Shown here one piece after another: positions 28,905-37,568 of a stretch of DNA of 64,000 bases. This DNA comes from JACVRW01 sp963771715 (GTDB taxonomy: Bacteria > Actinomycetota > Thermoleophilia > Solirubrobacterales > Thermoleophilaceae). The stretch's first letter is position 1. Each line of letters starts with the position of its first letter. Location: the NCBI GenBank assembly GCA_963771715.1, contig CAVYUQ010000007.1:1-64000 (forward strand), in the 5' to 3' direction. Below the pieces are notes generated by a model. It was not told the origin of the DNA, made no database searches, and saw only the letters and a list, made by a program, of their open reading frames with translations. The translations under genes were made by a program, and so were the position numbers.

Positions 28905-30365
28905 ATGGAGCTGACGCGGCGACGCGCCGTCACCGTGCCAGCGCTCGCCGTGCTGCTCGCCGGCCCGACGGCCCTGGCCTTCTTCTCCGGCGGCTACTTC
29001 GACGAGCCGCGCCTCGTCGCGGCGCTGGTGGCCTGGGTGCTGGTGGCCGTGGTCGCACTCGCGAGTCCCCGCCCACTCCCGGTATCCGATCCGGGACGGC
29101 TCGCCCTGGCCGGCCTCGCAGCGCTCTGCGCCTGGGCCGGGCTATCCCTGCTCTGGGCCCCGCTCGGCGCACGAGCCACGGACGACCTCGTGAGGCTGCT
29201 GCTCTACCTCGGCGCGTTCCTGGCCGCTGCGGGCTTGCTCCGCAGCGAGGTTGGCCTGCGCGCGGTCGAGCCGGTGCTTGCGCTCGGCACGGTCGTAGTG
29301 ATCGGGTACGGGCTCGCGGGCCGGCTCCTCCCCGGCGTGCTCGACCTGCACGCGTCCGCGCGCGCCGACGGGCGTCTCGAGCAACCGCTCACGTACTGGA
29401 ACGCCGAGGGCCTGCTCGCCGCGATGGGCCTGGTCCTCTGCGCCCGGCTCGCCGGGGACGCGTCACGGCCGCTGGCGCTGCGCAGCGCCGCCGCGGCATC
29501 GTCGGTGGGGCTGGGCGCCGGGCTGTACCTCTCGCTGTCGCGCGGCGCCATCGTCGGCGCGGTGGTCGGGCTCTCCGTGCTGCTCGCCGCCGCGCCAAGC
29601 CGAACGCAGCTGCGGGCCATCGGGCTGGTGGCGTCCGCAGCGGTCATCGGCGGCCTCTGCTCCGCGGTGTTTCCCGGCGTGGCGTCGCTCGAGGGAAGCC
29701 TGGGCGACCGCGAGACCGACGGGGCGATCGTCCTGGCGTTGCTCGGCGCCGCGACGCTCGCGGCGGGCGTGGCCGCCGCGTGGATCGTGCGCGCGGAGCT
29801 CCGCGGACGGGTGCAGGCGGGGAGCGTGCGCTTCCGGGCGCGGCTGCCCGCCGTAGTGGCCGCCGTGATCGCGCTCGCCCTTGCCGGGCTCGTGGCCGGC
29901 GGTCTCGGCGAACGCGGCGAGGCCCGCGTGGCGGAAGGGCGCACGGAGCATCTGACCTCGCTCAAGTCCCGGCGCTACGACTACTGGCACGCCGCCCTGA
30001 CCGCGTTCGCCGACCGACCGCTGTTCGGAACCGGGCTGGGCGGCTTCAGCGTCGTGTGGCTGGAGGAGCGCCCGGTCGCGGAGGGCGCCCTCGATGCTCA
30101 TTCGCTGCCGCTCGAGACCGCCGCCGAGCTCGGCTTGATCGGCCTGCTCGCCCTCTCCGTCTTCGTCGGCGCCGCAGCGGTCGCAGCGCGCAGGGCCCTG
30201 CGCGAGAGCGACCTGCTGGCGGGCGCGGCCGGGGCGGGCAGCGCCTGGCTCATCCAGTCGGCGATCGACTGGCACTGGGAGATGCCGGCCGTGACCCTGC
30301 CCGCGCTCGTGATGGCGGCCGCGCTGATCGCCGCGAGCGAGCTAGAACTCGGTCAGCGGGTCTAG
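28905..30365 (+). CDS. O-antigen ligase/polymerase-like membrane protein (Wzy_C family)
   Basis: 486 residues, about twelve membrane segments and one large extracytoplasmic loop. The conserved Wzy_C/WaaL elements are the Arg-rich loop LYLSLSRGAIVGAVVG, RRYDYWHAALTAFADRPLFG with TGLGGFSVVW, and the catalytic-type DAHSLPLETAAELGL (His in a D-A-H-S loop). Such proteins join undecaprenyl-linked glycans to each other or to an acceptor. Four bases after the flippase. The last 24 bases overlap the convergent small protein gene. Confidence 0.88.
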   Translation: MELTRRRAVTVPALAVLLAGPTALAFFSGGYFDEPRLVAALVAWVLVAVVALASPRPLPVSDPGRLALAGLAALCAWAGLSLLWAPLGARATDDLVRLLLYLGAFLAAAGLLRSEVGLRAVEPVLALGTVVVIGYGLAGRLLPGVLDLHASARADGRLEQPLTYWNAEGLLAAMGLVLCARLAGDASRPLALRSAAAASSVGLGAGLYLSLSRGAIVGAVVGLSVLLAAAPSRTQLRAIGLVASAAVIGGLCSAVFPGVASLEGSLGDRETDGAIVLALLGAATLAAGVAAAWIVRAELRGRVQAGSVRFRARLPAVVAAVIALALAGLVAGGLGERGEARVAEGRTEHLTSLKSRRYDYWHAALTAFADRPLFGTGLGGFSVVWLEERPVAEGALDAHSLPLETAAELGLIGLLALSVFVGAAAVAARRALRESDLLAGAAGAGSAWLIQSAIDWHWEMPAVTLPALVMAAALIAASELELGQRV

Positions 30366-30734
30366 CCGCTCGATCTCGGCCCGCGCTCGAGCCGCGACGG
30401 GCCGGTCGAATCCCCGGGCCGCGCCATAGATCAGCTTCCACGCGGTCACGTTGTCGGGCTCGCTCGCCGTCACGTGCTCGAGCTCCCGGATCGCGCGCCG
30501 CCGGTCGCGCCGGATCAACGCCAGCCCGCGGTTGAGCCGCCAGGTGGGGTCCGGATTCAGGAGGCGCGCGTCGTCGATGCGCCGCGCGCCGCGCGCGAAC
30601 TCCCTCGCCGACAGATCCTCGTTGAAGATCAACTCCCCCGCCTCCGCCTCCACGATCCGCTGGTCGCGCCAGAGAACCCCGAGCCAGGCGAGCGCGAGGA
30701 TCGCGACCGCCAGAAGTGTCAGGCGCGCCGCCAT
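30342..30734 (-). CDS. Small membrane-anchored TPR-like protein
   Basis: 130 residues. An N-terminal membrane helix (LTLLAVAILALAWLGVLW) is followed by helical units with tetratricopeptide-like spacing: SAREFARGARRIDDARLLNP, RRRAIRELEHVTASEPDN and ARARAEIERLDPL. This resembles the TPR partners often found next to Wzy-type ligases, and it does lie head to tail against one. It starts four bases after the TylF-like gene on the same strand. Confidence 0.68.
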   Translation of the reverse strand: MAARLTLLAVAILALAWLGVLWRDQRIVEAEAGELIFNEDLSAREFARGARRIDDARLLNPDPTWRLNRGLALIRRDRRRAIRELEHVTASEPDNVTAWKLIYGAARGFDRPVAARARAEIERLDPLTEF

Positions 30735-30738
30735 GCCG

Positions 30739-31765
30739 CTAGCGGCCTCGCAGGTGACGCAGCCTCGTCTTGACCCAGTGGAGCGGCGCCGCCAGCGGGC
30801 GCCGCTTCAAGCGGTCGAGCTCCTGGCTGAGCAGCAGCTCGTGCTCGCTCGGCACGCGCAGGTCGCGCTCGCGGGGCACCGCCCGCACCGTGCGCTGCGC
30901 GCGCTCGGCCTTGCTCGCCCTCGGCGGCTCCACCGGCTCGATCGTGCCCTCGCTCTCGCGCCGCCAGGCCACGCAGGTCCAGTCCACCTGCTCGAGCGGC
31001 TCCTCGATCCCGTGACGATCCCGGAACTCGTCGACCGCACGGCGGCACTCCTCGAGCGCCCCGTAGTCGTCGACTATCACGTGTCCGCCCACGTTCAGGC
31101 CTGGATACAGCGACTGAAGCGTCAACCAGGTGGCCTCGTAGGTGTCGCCGTCGAGGCGGACGAGCGCCCAGCGCCGGCCGCGCCAGCTCCGACATGGTGT
31201 CCTCGAAGAACCCGGGAACGAACGTGACGCCGTGCTCGAGTCCGAAGCGGGCGAAGTTGTCCTTCACCTCCTCGAGCGAGACCGCGAGGTAGTCGGCCGC
31301 GCTGAGGCCCTTCTGCTGGTCCGGCTCGGGGAAGCCCTGGAACGAGTCCGCCACCCATAGCGCGCGCCCGTGGGCGTCGAGCGTGTCGAGCGTGGCTCGC
31401 ATCAGGATCGACGCGCCGCCGCGCCACGCGCCGGCCTCGATCAGGTCGCCGTCCACGCCGTCACGCACCACCGCCTCCACCCGTGCCTGGAGATCGTCGA
31501 GGCGGTTGAGGCCGACCATCGTGAGGCCCTGCCGCGGCCAGTCCATCCCCGCCGCGCGCACCCGAAGGTCGGCCCCGGCGAGCTCGCGCGAGGCCACGCT
31601 GCCGTCCTCGAGCTTCCCGACCGAGACCGTGGTGGCTCCCGCGAGGTCGCAGAGGCTGAGCTTGAGCAGGTCGAGGTATGCGCGGCGCAGCCCGTCGGCG
31701 TCCGCGCTCGGGGCCGCCGCGCGCGCGGCGCGGGCATCCCGCAGGCCTGAGAACTCCTCCAGCAT
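30739..31765 (-). CDS. TylF-like (macrocin O-methyltransferase family) SAM methyltransferase, frame break
   Basis: Predicted sugar O-methyltransferase. The N-terminal part (MLEEFSGLRDARAA, from ATG 31765) contains MVGLNRLDDLQARVEAVV and the SAM loop DLIEAGAWRGGASILMRA, then FFEDTMSEL. The frame changes by one base at about 31175-31190 (one extra base) and continues GRRWALVRLDGDTYEATW, LNVGGHVIVDDYGALEECRR, the metal-binding part of the family. About 340 residues when joined. Promoters of this gene (TAGGCT) and the divergent acetyltransferase overlap. It fits a role in decorating the glycan. Confidence 0.82.
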
Positions 31766-31803
31766 CGAGGCGCCGGAGCCTAGCGCTGTAGTGTGGCGTG
31801 GCC

Positions 31804-32421
31804 GTGAGCCCGGGCCACGCAGACGCGACGGCGGTGTCGCCCGACGCACTCTGGCGAGACATCCGTTCGCGCCACCCGCGCCTCGGCGAGGCCCTCGCTG
31901 CCGACGTCCGCACGAACGCCCGCTACCGCGGCGAGCGCAGCGAGTTCGGCTCGCCCCTGGAGCTCGCGCTCGCCGGCCTGCGCCTGGCCTGGGTGAGCGA
32001 CGCCTTCCTCGCCCAGGCGCTCTACCGGGTGAAGGCACGGCTTCAGTCGCTCGGCGTGCCGGTCCTCCCGCGCCTCGCCCACCGGCTCGCGATGTCCACT
32101 GGGCAGGTTGCGATCGGGGACCCCGTCGTGATGCACCCGGGCGTGTACATCGTGCACGGCCAGGTGGTGATCGACGGCCTGGTCGAGATCCACCCGGACG
32201 TCACGATCTTCCCGTTCGTCACGATCGGGCTCCGCGCGGGCGACGTGCGCGGCGCCACGGTGGAGAGCGGCGTGAGCATCGGCACCGGAGCGAAGCTGAT
32301 CGGGCCGGTTCGGGTGGGCTCGGGAGCCCGGATCGGGGCCAACGCCGTGGTGGTACACGACGTTCCGGCCGGGGCGACCGTGGTCGGCGCGCCGGCCCGT
32401 CCGGTGGCCTCCGAGGGCTAG
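31804..32421 (+). CDS. Serine acetyltransferase-like hexapeptide-repeat protein
   Basis: 205 residues: a helical N-terminal half (LWRDIRSRHPRLGEALAADV) like that of CysE, then a left-handed beta-helix with hexapeptide repeats: IGDPVVMHPGVYIVHGQVVI, VEIHPDVTIFPFVTIGL, VSIGTGAKLIGPVRVGSGAR and IGANAVVVHDVPAGATVVG. The catalytic His of the fold would lie in VIHGxx-like IVHGQ. GTG 31804 is preferred because TAGTGT ends nine bases upstream; GTG 31798 is the alternative. Within a polysaccharide locus it may acetylate sugars and need not make cysteine. Confidence 0.78.
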   Translation: MSPGHADATAVSPDALWRDIRSRHPRLGEALAADVRTNARYRGERSEFGSPLELALAGLRLAWVSDAFLAQALYRVKARLQSLGVPVLPRLAHRLAMSTGQVAIGDPVVMHPGVYIVHGQVVIDGLVEIHPDVTIFPFVTIGLRAGDVRGATVESGVSIGTGAKLIGPVRVGSGARIGANAVVVHDVPAGATVVGAPARPVASEG

Positions 32422-32458
32422 CCGGCGCCGCGACGCCGGTTGGTACTGTGACGCCGCA

Positions 32459-33463
32459 ATGCGGCTATTCAGGCGAAACGTCCAGGAGCCGAAGGAGCTG
32501 CCCGAGCTTCTCGGCGAGATCGAGCAGCTGAGCGACAAGCACCGCTCCCGTCCCGATAGCGCGACCGGAAGCCGGCTGCTGAAGCTGCGCCACCTGGCCG
32601 GACTGCGGATGCTGGACACGAACGGCGACGAGCCCGACTATCCCGATCCCGGCTCCGCGAGCCTGCCCGCGGGCGACCCGCTGCCGGAGTTCTCCGCGGC
32701 CGAGCTCTCTCCGGCGGTGCTGCGCGCGGCGATCCTCCGCGACGGCTGCGCGCTGGTACGCGGGCTCGTCGAGCGCGAGCGCGCACTCGAGTTCGCGGAC
32801 ATGATCGACCGCGCCTTCGACGAGCGCGAGCGCGTCGAGGCGGGCGCCCGTAGCAAGGGCTACTACGGCGAGTTCGAGCCCGAGCCGCCCCACGTGATCC
32901 CGCCCGACCAGCGCAAGTGGATCAAGTCCGGCGGCGGCGTGCTCGCCGCCGACTCGCCGCTGCCTGCGACCGAGATGCTCGCGATGTTCGAGGACGCCGG
33001 GATCACCCGCCTCGTGGAGGGCTACCTCGGCGAGCGCCCGCTGCTCTCGCTCGAGAAGACGACGCTCCGGAAGGCCGACCCTCAGGTGAGCGGGGCGTGG
33101 CACCAGGACGGCCGCTTCATGGGCGAGGTGCGTGCGCTCAACCTGTGGCTGTCGCTGTCGCGCTGCGGCGACGAGTCGCCGGGGCTCGACCTCGTGCCGC
33201 GCCGCCTCGACGAGATCGTCACCACCAACACCGACGAGGCGATCATCGAGATTCAGGTCTCCCAGTCCAAGGCGGAGGAGGCGGCGGGCGACACGCCGAT
33301 CATCCGGCCGATCTTCGAGCCGGGCGACGCGCTCTTCTTCGACGACCTCTTCCTACACAAGACGGGCTCGGACCCGTCGATGCCCAAGCCGCGCTTCGCG
33401 ATCGAGAGCTGGTTCTTCGGCGGCTCCGCGTTCCCCGCCGAGTACGGGCCCCTCGCCGTCTGA
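32459..33463 (+). CDS. Phytanoyl-CoA dioxygenase (PhyH) family protein
   Basis: Predicted Fe(II)/2-oxoglutarate oxygenase of 334 residues. The iron ligands are H and D of AWHQDGRFMGE and the distal H of FDDLFLHKTGSD; the 2-oxoglutarate Arg is in KPRFAIESWFF. The N-terminal 70 residues are charged and of no known fold (MRLFRRNVQEPKELPELLGE). TACTGT ends nine bases before the ATG. The methyltransferase gene follows after 14 bases. It probably hydroxylates a sugar or lipid moiety made in this locus. Confidence 0.84.
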   Translation: MRLFRRNVQEPKELPELLGEIEQLSDKHRSRPDSATGSRLLKLRHLAGLRMLDTNGDEPDYPDPGSASLPAGDPLPEFSAAELSPAVLRAAILRDGCALVRGLVERERALEFADMIDRAFDERERVEAGARSKGYYGEFEPEPPHVIPPDQRKWIKSGGGVLAADSPLPATEMLAMFEDAGITRLVEGYLGERPLLSLEKTTLRKADPQVSGAWHQDGRFMGEVRALNLWLSLSRCGDESPGLDLVPRRLDEIVTTNTDEAIIEIQVSQSKAEEAAGDTPIIRPIFEPGDALFFDDLFLHKTGSDPSMPKPRFAIESWFFGGSAFPAEYGPLAV

Positions 33464-33477
33464 CGGCAGCCCCGCGC

Positions 33478-34449
33478 GTGGACGAGTACCGGAACGACCC
33501 CACGCGCTGGGCGACATCGATGGCGCACCACGCGGAGCTCCTGCTCCCGTGCCTCGACGCGGTCGGCGCCCGCTCTGTCGTCGAGGTCGGTGCCTTCGCG
33601 GGGGACCTCACGCGAGTGCTCGTGGACTGGGCCGAGCGCTCTGGCGCCCGCGTGGTGGCCGTGGACCCGTCGCCGAAGGACCAGCTGGAGGAGCTCGCCG
33701 AGCAGCACGGCGGCCTCGAGCTGATCCGCGAGCCGAGCCTCGATGCGCTCGGCCACCTCGAGCTGCCGGACGCCGTGATCATCGACGGCGACCACAACTA
33801 CTACACGGTCAGCGAGGAGCTGCGGCTGATCGCCGAGCGCGCCGGCAGCGCCGGCCTCCCGCTCCTCATCTTCCACGACGTGGCCTGGCCGCACGGGCGC
33901 CGCGACGACTACTTCGACCCGGAGCTGATCCCCGAGGACCGCCGCCACCCGATCGCCGGGACCGGCGGCGGCATCTTCCCCGGCGACCCCGGACTGCGGC
34001 CGGACGGCGTGCCGTACCCCAAGTCGGCGGCACACGAGGGAGGCCCGCGCAACGGGGTGCTCACGGCCGTGGAGGACTTCGTCGCCGAACGCGACGACCT
34101 GCGGCTGGTGGTGGTGCCCGCGTTCTTCGGCCTCGGCGTGGTGTGGGAGCGCTCGGCCAAGGGAGCGTCAGAGCTCGCCCGGATCCTCGATCCGTGGGAC
34201 CGGAACCCGATGGTCGGGCGTCTGGAGGGAAACCGCGTGCATCACCTGGCCCAGGGCTACGCCCACCAGGTCGAGGTCTGGTGGCTCCGGGAGCGCCGGG
34301 CCCGCCAGGAGGCAGTGCTACAGCGGCTGCTCAGGTCCAGCGCGTTCGCGCTGGCCGAGCGCCTCTCGCGGCTTCGGATGCGTGCCGGCGTCGCACCCGC
34401 GGACTCCGTCGTCTCGAAGGACGAGGTCCGCCGCGCGCTCGACGACTAG
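33478..34449 (+). CDS. Class I SAM-dependent methyltransferase
   Basis: 323 residues. The SAM-binding part reads VVEVGAFAGDLTRVLVDWAE and RVVAVDPSPKDQ, with an acidic post-motif VIIDGDHNYYTVSEEL as in Methyltransf_24 proteins. The His in FHDVAWPHGRRDDY could bind metal. The C-terminal 90 residues are helical and charged (LRERRARQEAVLQRLLRS). Start GTG 33478 is the first in-frame start after the PhyH stop. It ends four bases into the convergent glycosyltransferase gene. Substrate unknown, likely a glycan. Confidence 0.8.
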   Translation: MDEYRNDPTRWATSMAHHAELLLPCLDAVGARSVVEVGAFAGDLTRVLVDWAERSGARVVAVDPSPKDQLEELAEQHGGLELIREPSLDALGHLELPDAVIIDGDHNYYTVSEELRLIAERAGSAGLPLLIFHDVAWPHGRRDDYFDPELIPEDRRHPIAGTGGGIFPGDPGLRPDGVPYPKSAAHEGGPRNGVLTAVEDFVAERDDLRLVVVPAFFGLGVVWERSAKGASELARILDPWDRNPMVGRLEGNRVHHLAQGYAHQVEVWWLRERRARQEAVLQRLLRSSAFALAERLSRLRMRAGVAPADSVVSKDEVRRALDD

Positions 34450-35348
34450 GACGCCGCGTTCGAGCGGCGCTCGGCGCGCAGCTTGTTCAGCCACCGCAGC
34501 GGTTCGGTGGCGCGCCACGACGCAGTCGACGTGACCTCCTCCAGAGCCCGCTCCGCGGCCAGCACGCGTGCGTCCGCTCCCAGCAGGTTCGCGTGAGCGA
34601 AGGCCCGCGCCGACTCGCGCTCGGCCTCGGCACGCCGCGCGCGGGTCTTCCAGTCCAGCTCCGGCTCGGACACGCCGGGTATGCGGCCCTCCCACTTCTT
34701 CCCCAGCCTGATGTGGGCCTCGACCCAGAGGCTGTCGTCCTCGAGCAGCTCGAGCGCGCGATGCTGGGTCACCTGGAAGTCGGCGACGGCGACCTTGTAT
34801 CCCGCCGCACGGACCTCGACGCAGAAGTCGACGTCCACCCCATGCCCGAGCGGCAGGCTCTCGTCGAAGCGGATGTTGCGCGCCACCTCCGGCGACAGCA
34901 CGAGCAGGAGGCCGTCGACGCACTCGACCTCGCCGGGCGCCGGTTGCGGCTGCGTCCAGGAGAAGGCGTCGAACTCACCGCCGCCGAACTCGGTGTAGCG
35001 ATGGCGGACGTGCCCCGCACGCACCTCGCCCTCCCACCACGCGATGTTGCGCACGCCGGTGGCCCCGATGGCGCCGACGACGCCTACGCCGGGCTCCGCG
35101 AGCGCCTCCCGGACCTTGCGGCAGAAGAGCGGGTCCGTGATCTCGGCATGCGGGTGGACCAACACCAGCGCCTCGAGGTCCTCGTGGCCGGTCGCCCGCT
35201 CGAGCAGCAGGTTGTAACTGCGCGCGAGCCCGCCGGTGGCGGCAAGGGCGTACAGCTCTGAATCATCCTCTAAGGCGAGCCGGATGCCGGGCTCGGCGTA
35301 GCGCCGGTAGGACTCCGTGTCCATGACCGGGCAGGCGAACGCGATCAT
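34446..35348 (-). CDS. Glycosyltransferase-like protein (GT2-related, Glyco_tranf_2_5), copy 2
   Basis: 300 residues. MIAFACPVMD begins a GT-A fold; LARSYNLLLERATGHEDLEA and LVLVHPHAEITDPLFCRKVR correspond to the nucleotide-binding half, with HPHAE taking the place of the usual D-x-D. DGLLLVLSPEVARN and GVDVDFCVEVRAAGYKV are the acceptor half. The C-terminus is a charged helix (ARRAEAERESARAFAHAN). It is a paralogue of the next gene in this list, which overlaps it by ATGA; the pair share layout throughout. ATG 35348 is firm from that overlap. Confidence 0.8.
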   Translation of the reverse strand: MIAFACPVMDTESYRRYAEPGIRLALEDDSELYALAATGGLARSYNLLLERATGHEDLEALVLVHPHAEITDPLFCRKVREALAEPGVGVVGAIGATGVRNIAWWEGEVRAGHVRHRYTEFGGGEFDAFSWTQPQPAPGEVECVDGLLLVLSPEVARNIRFDESLPLGHGVDVDFCVEVRAAGYKVAVADFQVTQHRALELLEDDSLWVEAHIRLGKKWEGRIPGVSEPELDWKTRARRAEAERESARAFAHANLLGADARVLAAERALEEVTSTASWRATEPLRWLNKLRAERRSNAAS

Positions 35349-36244
35349 CGCGATCGCGCTCGAACGCGGGAGGCGAGGCGAAGCGGCGCGGTCATCCGCC
35401 ACGCGACGCTGTTCACGGCCTCGCTGCGCGCCCGCTCGAGCTCGCTGATGCGCGCATCGCACTCGAGCCGCTTGGTGTAGCCGTCCGCGCGGGCGGCGTC
35501 GCGCTCGGCCTCCGCCCGGCGCGCCCGCTCCTCCCAGGTCCCTGCGCCGGTGCCCACGCCGGGCATGCGCCCGTCCCACTTCTCGGCGATCTTCATGTGA
35601 GCCTCGATCCAAGTCTCGGGGTCGCTCACGAGGTCGAGCGAGTGGTGGTGGATCGCGCGGAAGTCTGCCGTCATCACCTTCTTGCCGGCCTCGCGCACCT
35701 GGAGGCAGAAGTCGAAGTCGTAGCCGTGCAGCATCCCGAGCGACTCGTCGAAGCGGACGTTGCGAACCACCCACGGCGAGAGGGCGAGCAGGAAGCCGTC
35801 CAGGGTGTCGACCTCGCCGGTGCGCGCGTATGGCGGCGCGTCCTCCCACGCCCACGAGAAGGCGGTCAGGTCCCCGCCCCCGTGCTCCTCGTAGCGGTGG
35901 ACGAAGGACGCCAGCGCCACGGACCCCTCCCACCAGGCGATGCTGCGCACGCCCACCGCGCCGACGCAGCCCACCACCCCCACGTCGGGATCGCCGAGCG
36001 CCTGCCTGACCTTCGTACAGAAGTCCGTGTCCACGATCTCCGCGTCCTGGTGGAGCAGCACGAGCGCCTCGAGGTCGTCGCGCGCGGCGGCGCGCTCCAT
36101 CAGCGCGTTGTAGCTGTGGAAGATCGAGCCCGGCGCGTCGAGGGTGATGACCTCGGAGTCGGGCTCGGCCGCGCGGCGGATGCCGGGCTCCGCCGCCTGC
36201 CTGTAGACCTCGGGGCGGGTGATGGAGGTGCCGAAGGCGATCAA
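35345..36244 (-). CDS. Glycosyltransferase-like protein (GT2-related, Glyco_tranf_2_5), copy 1
   Basis: 299 residues and the upstream member of the tandem pair. MIAFGTSITRPEVYRQAAEP opens the protein; FHSYNALMERAAARDDLEAL and VLLHQDAEIVDTDFCTKVRQ form the nucleotide-sugar site, with HQDAE as the metal-ligand-like motif known in this family. GFLLALSPWVVRNVRFDES and YDFDFCLQVREAGKKV follow. The start is TTG 36244, aligned with the ATG of its paralogue and lying ten bases after TACACT. Divergent from the Wzt-like gene. Confidence 0.82.
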   Translation of the reverse strand: MIAFGTSITRPEVYRQAAEPGIRRAAEPDSEVITLDAPGSIFHSYNALMERAAARDDLEALVLLHQDAEIVDTDFCTKVRQALGDPDVGVVGCVGAVGVRSIAWWEGSVALASFVHRYEEHGGGDLTAFSWAWEDAPPYARTGEVDTLDGFLLALSPWVVRNVRFDESLGMLHGYDFDFCLQVREAGKKVMTADFRAIHHHSLDLVSDPETWIEAHMKIAEKWDGRMPGVGTGAGTWEERARRAEAERDAARADGYTKRLECDARISELERARSEAVNSVAWRMTAPLRLASRVRARSR

Positions 36245-36296
36245 GCGGGCGGTGAGTGTAGTGAGTGAGGCGGGTTGTTAGCCTGGCCGGAGCCGC

Positions 36297-37568
36297 ATGC
36301 ACAGCCGAACGACCGTCGACGATGAGCATTCCGCGGCTGCGCTCGGCGGCGTGGCTTCGCCGCGCTCGCCCGTGGTGATCGAGGCGCGCGGAATCGAGAA
36401 GACGTTCCGCGTCCCCGAGCACCGGATGGACACCTTCAAGGAACGCGTGACGCATCCCTTCACGCGCGTCGAGTACCGCGAGCTGCGGGCGCTGCGCGAC
36501 ATCTCGTTCGACGTGCACTCCGGCGAGTTCTTCGGCATCGTCGGGCAGAACGGGTCCGGCAAGAGCACGCTGCTCAAGATCCTCGCGAGCATCTACGCGG
36601 CCGACGCCGGCACGGTCCGGATGGCCGGCCGGCTGGCGCCGTTCATCGAGCTCGGCGTGGGCTTCAACCCGGAGCTCACGGCGCGCGAGAACACCGTCAT
36701 CAACGGCGTGCTGATGGGGCTGTCGAAGCGCGAGGCGCGGCGGCGCCTCGACGCCGTGCTCGAGTTCGCGGAGCTCGAGGAGTTCGTCGAGCTCAAGCTG
36801 AAGAACTACTCGTCGGGGATGATGGTCCGCCTGGCCTTCGCGATCATGGTCCAGGCCGAGGCCGACATCATGCTGATCGACGAGGTCCTCGCGGTGGGTG
36901 ACGCCGCCTTCGCGCAGCGCTGCATGGACGTCTTCGAGCAGAAGCGGCGGGCGGGCGCCACGGTGGTGCTCGTGACGCACGACATGACGACCGTGCAGTC
37001 GATGTGCGACCGCGCGATGGTCCTCGACTCGGGGGAGCTTCAGCACTTGGGCGACCCCGAGCAGGCGGCGCTCCAGTACTACAGGCTCAACTTCGCCCAG
37101 CTGCGCCGGCCGGACGCGCCGCTGGACGCGGTCCCGGACTTCAACGCCAAAGTGGTGCACGCGCGCCTGCTGGACGACGCGGGCAAGCCCGTGGACAACA
37201 TCGCCGCGGGCGAGCCCCTCGTGCTGGACGTGCTCCTCCAGGCGCGGCGCGACCTGGTGGCCCCGCGCTTTGTGCTCCACGTGTCGAACGCGGACGGCAC
37301 GCTCGTCTTCGAGCTGAGCACGCGCCTCGACTCCGAGCGCAGCGTTGCGGTGGCCGAGGGTGAGCAGGTCCGCCTCACCGGGCGCATCGAGAACCCGCTC
37401 GCGCCCGGCAGCTACGCGATCGGATGCTGGGTGCACCGCGACCTGGGGACCGGGGACCGGGCCGTGCAGGGACTGCGGCTGCTCGACTTCCTGGTCTACG
37501 GCAACCGGAGGGACGGCGTCGTCTCCGTGGAGGGCGAGCTGAAGGCCACTCCGGAGGGGGCGCCGTGA
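36297..37568 (+). CDS. Polysaccharide ABC exporter ATPase with Wzt-like C-terminal domain
   Basis: 423 residues. ATPase domain at about 25-270: Walker A GIVGQNGSGKSTLLK, signature KNYSSGMMVRLAFAI, Walker B IMLIDEVLAVGDAAF, H loop VTHDMTT. The long segment before Walker A (FRVPEHRMDTFKERVTHPFT) is typical of capsule/teichoic and O-antigen exporters. The C-terminal part (about 280-423), with VFELSTRLDSERSVAVAEGE and GSYAIGCWVHRDL, is a beta-sandwich of the Wzt_C type that reads the glycan end. Overlaps the permease start (GTGA). Confidence 0.93.
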   Translation: MHSRTTVDDEHSAAALGGVASPRSPVVIEARGIEKTFRVPEHRMDTFKERVTHPFTRVEYRELRALRDISFDVHSGEFFGIVGQNGSGKSTLLKILASIYAADAGTVRMAGRLAPFIELGVGFNPELTARENTVINGVLMGLSKREARRRLDAVLEFAELEEFVELKLKNYSSGMMVRLAFAIMVQAEADIMLIDEVLAVGDAAFAQRCMDVFEQKRRAGATVVLVTHDMTTVQSMCDRAMVLDSGELQHLGDPEQAALQYYRLNFAQLRRPDAPLDAVPDFNAKVVHARLLDDAGKPVDNIAAGEPLVLDVLLQARRDLVAPRFVLHVSNADGTLVFELSTRLDSERSVAVAEGEQVRLTGRIENPLAPGSYAIGCWVHRDLGTGDRAVQGLRLLDFLVYGNRRDGVVSVEGELKATPEGAP

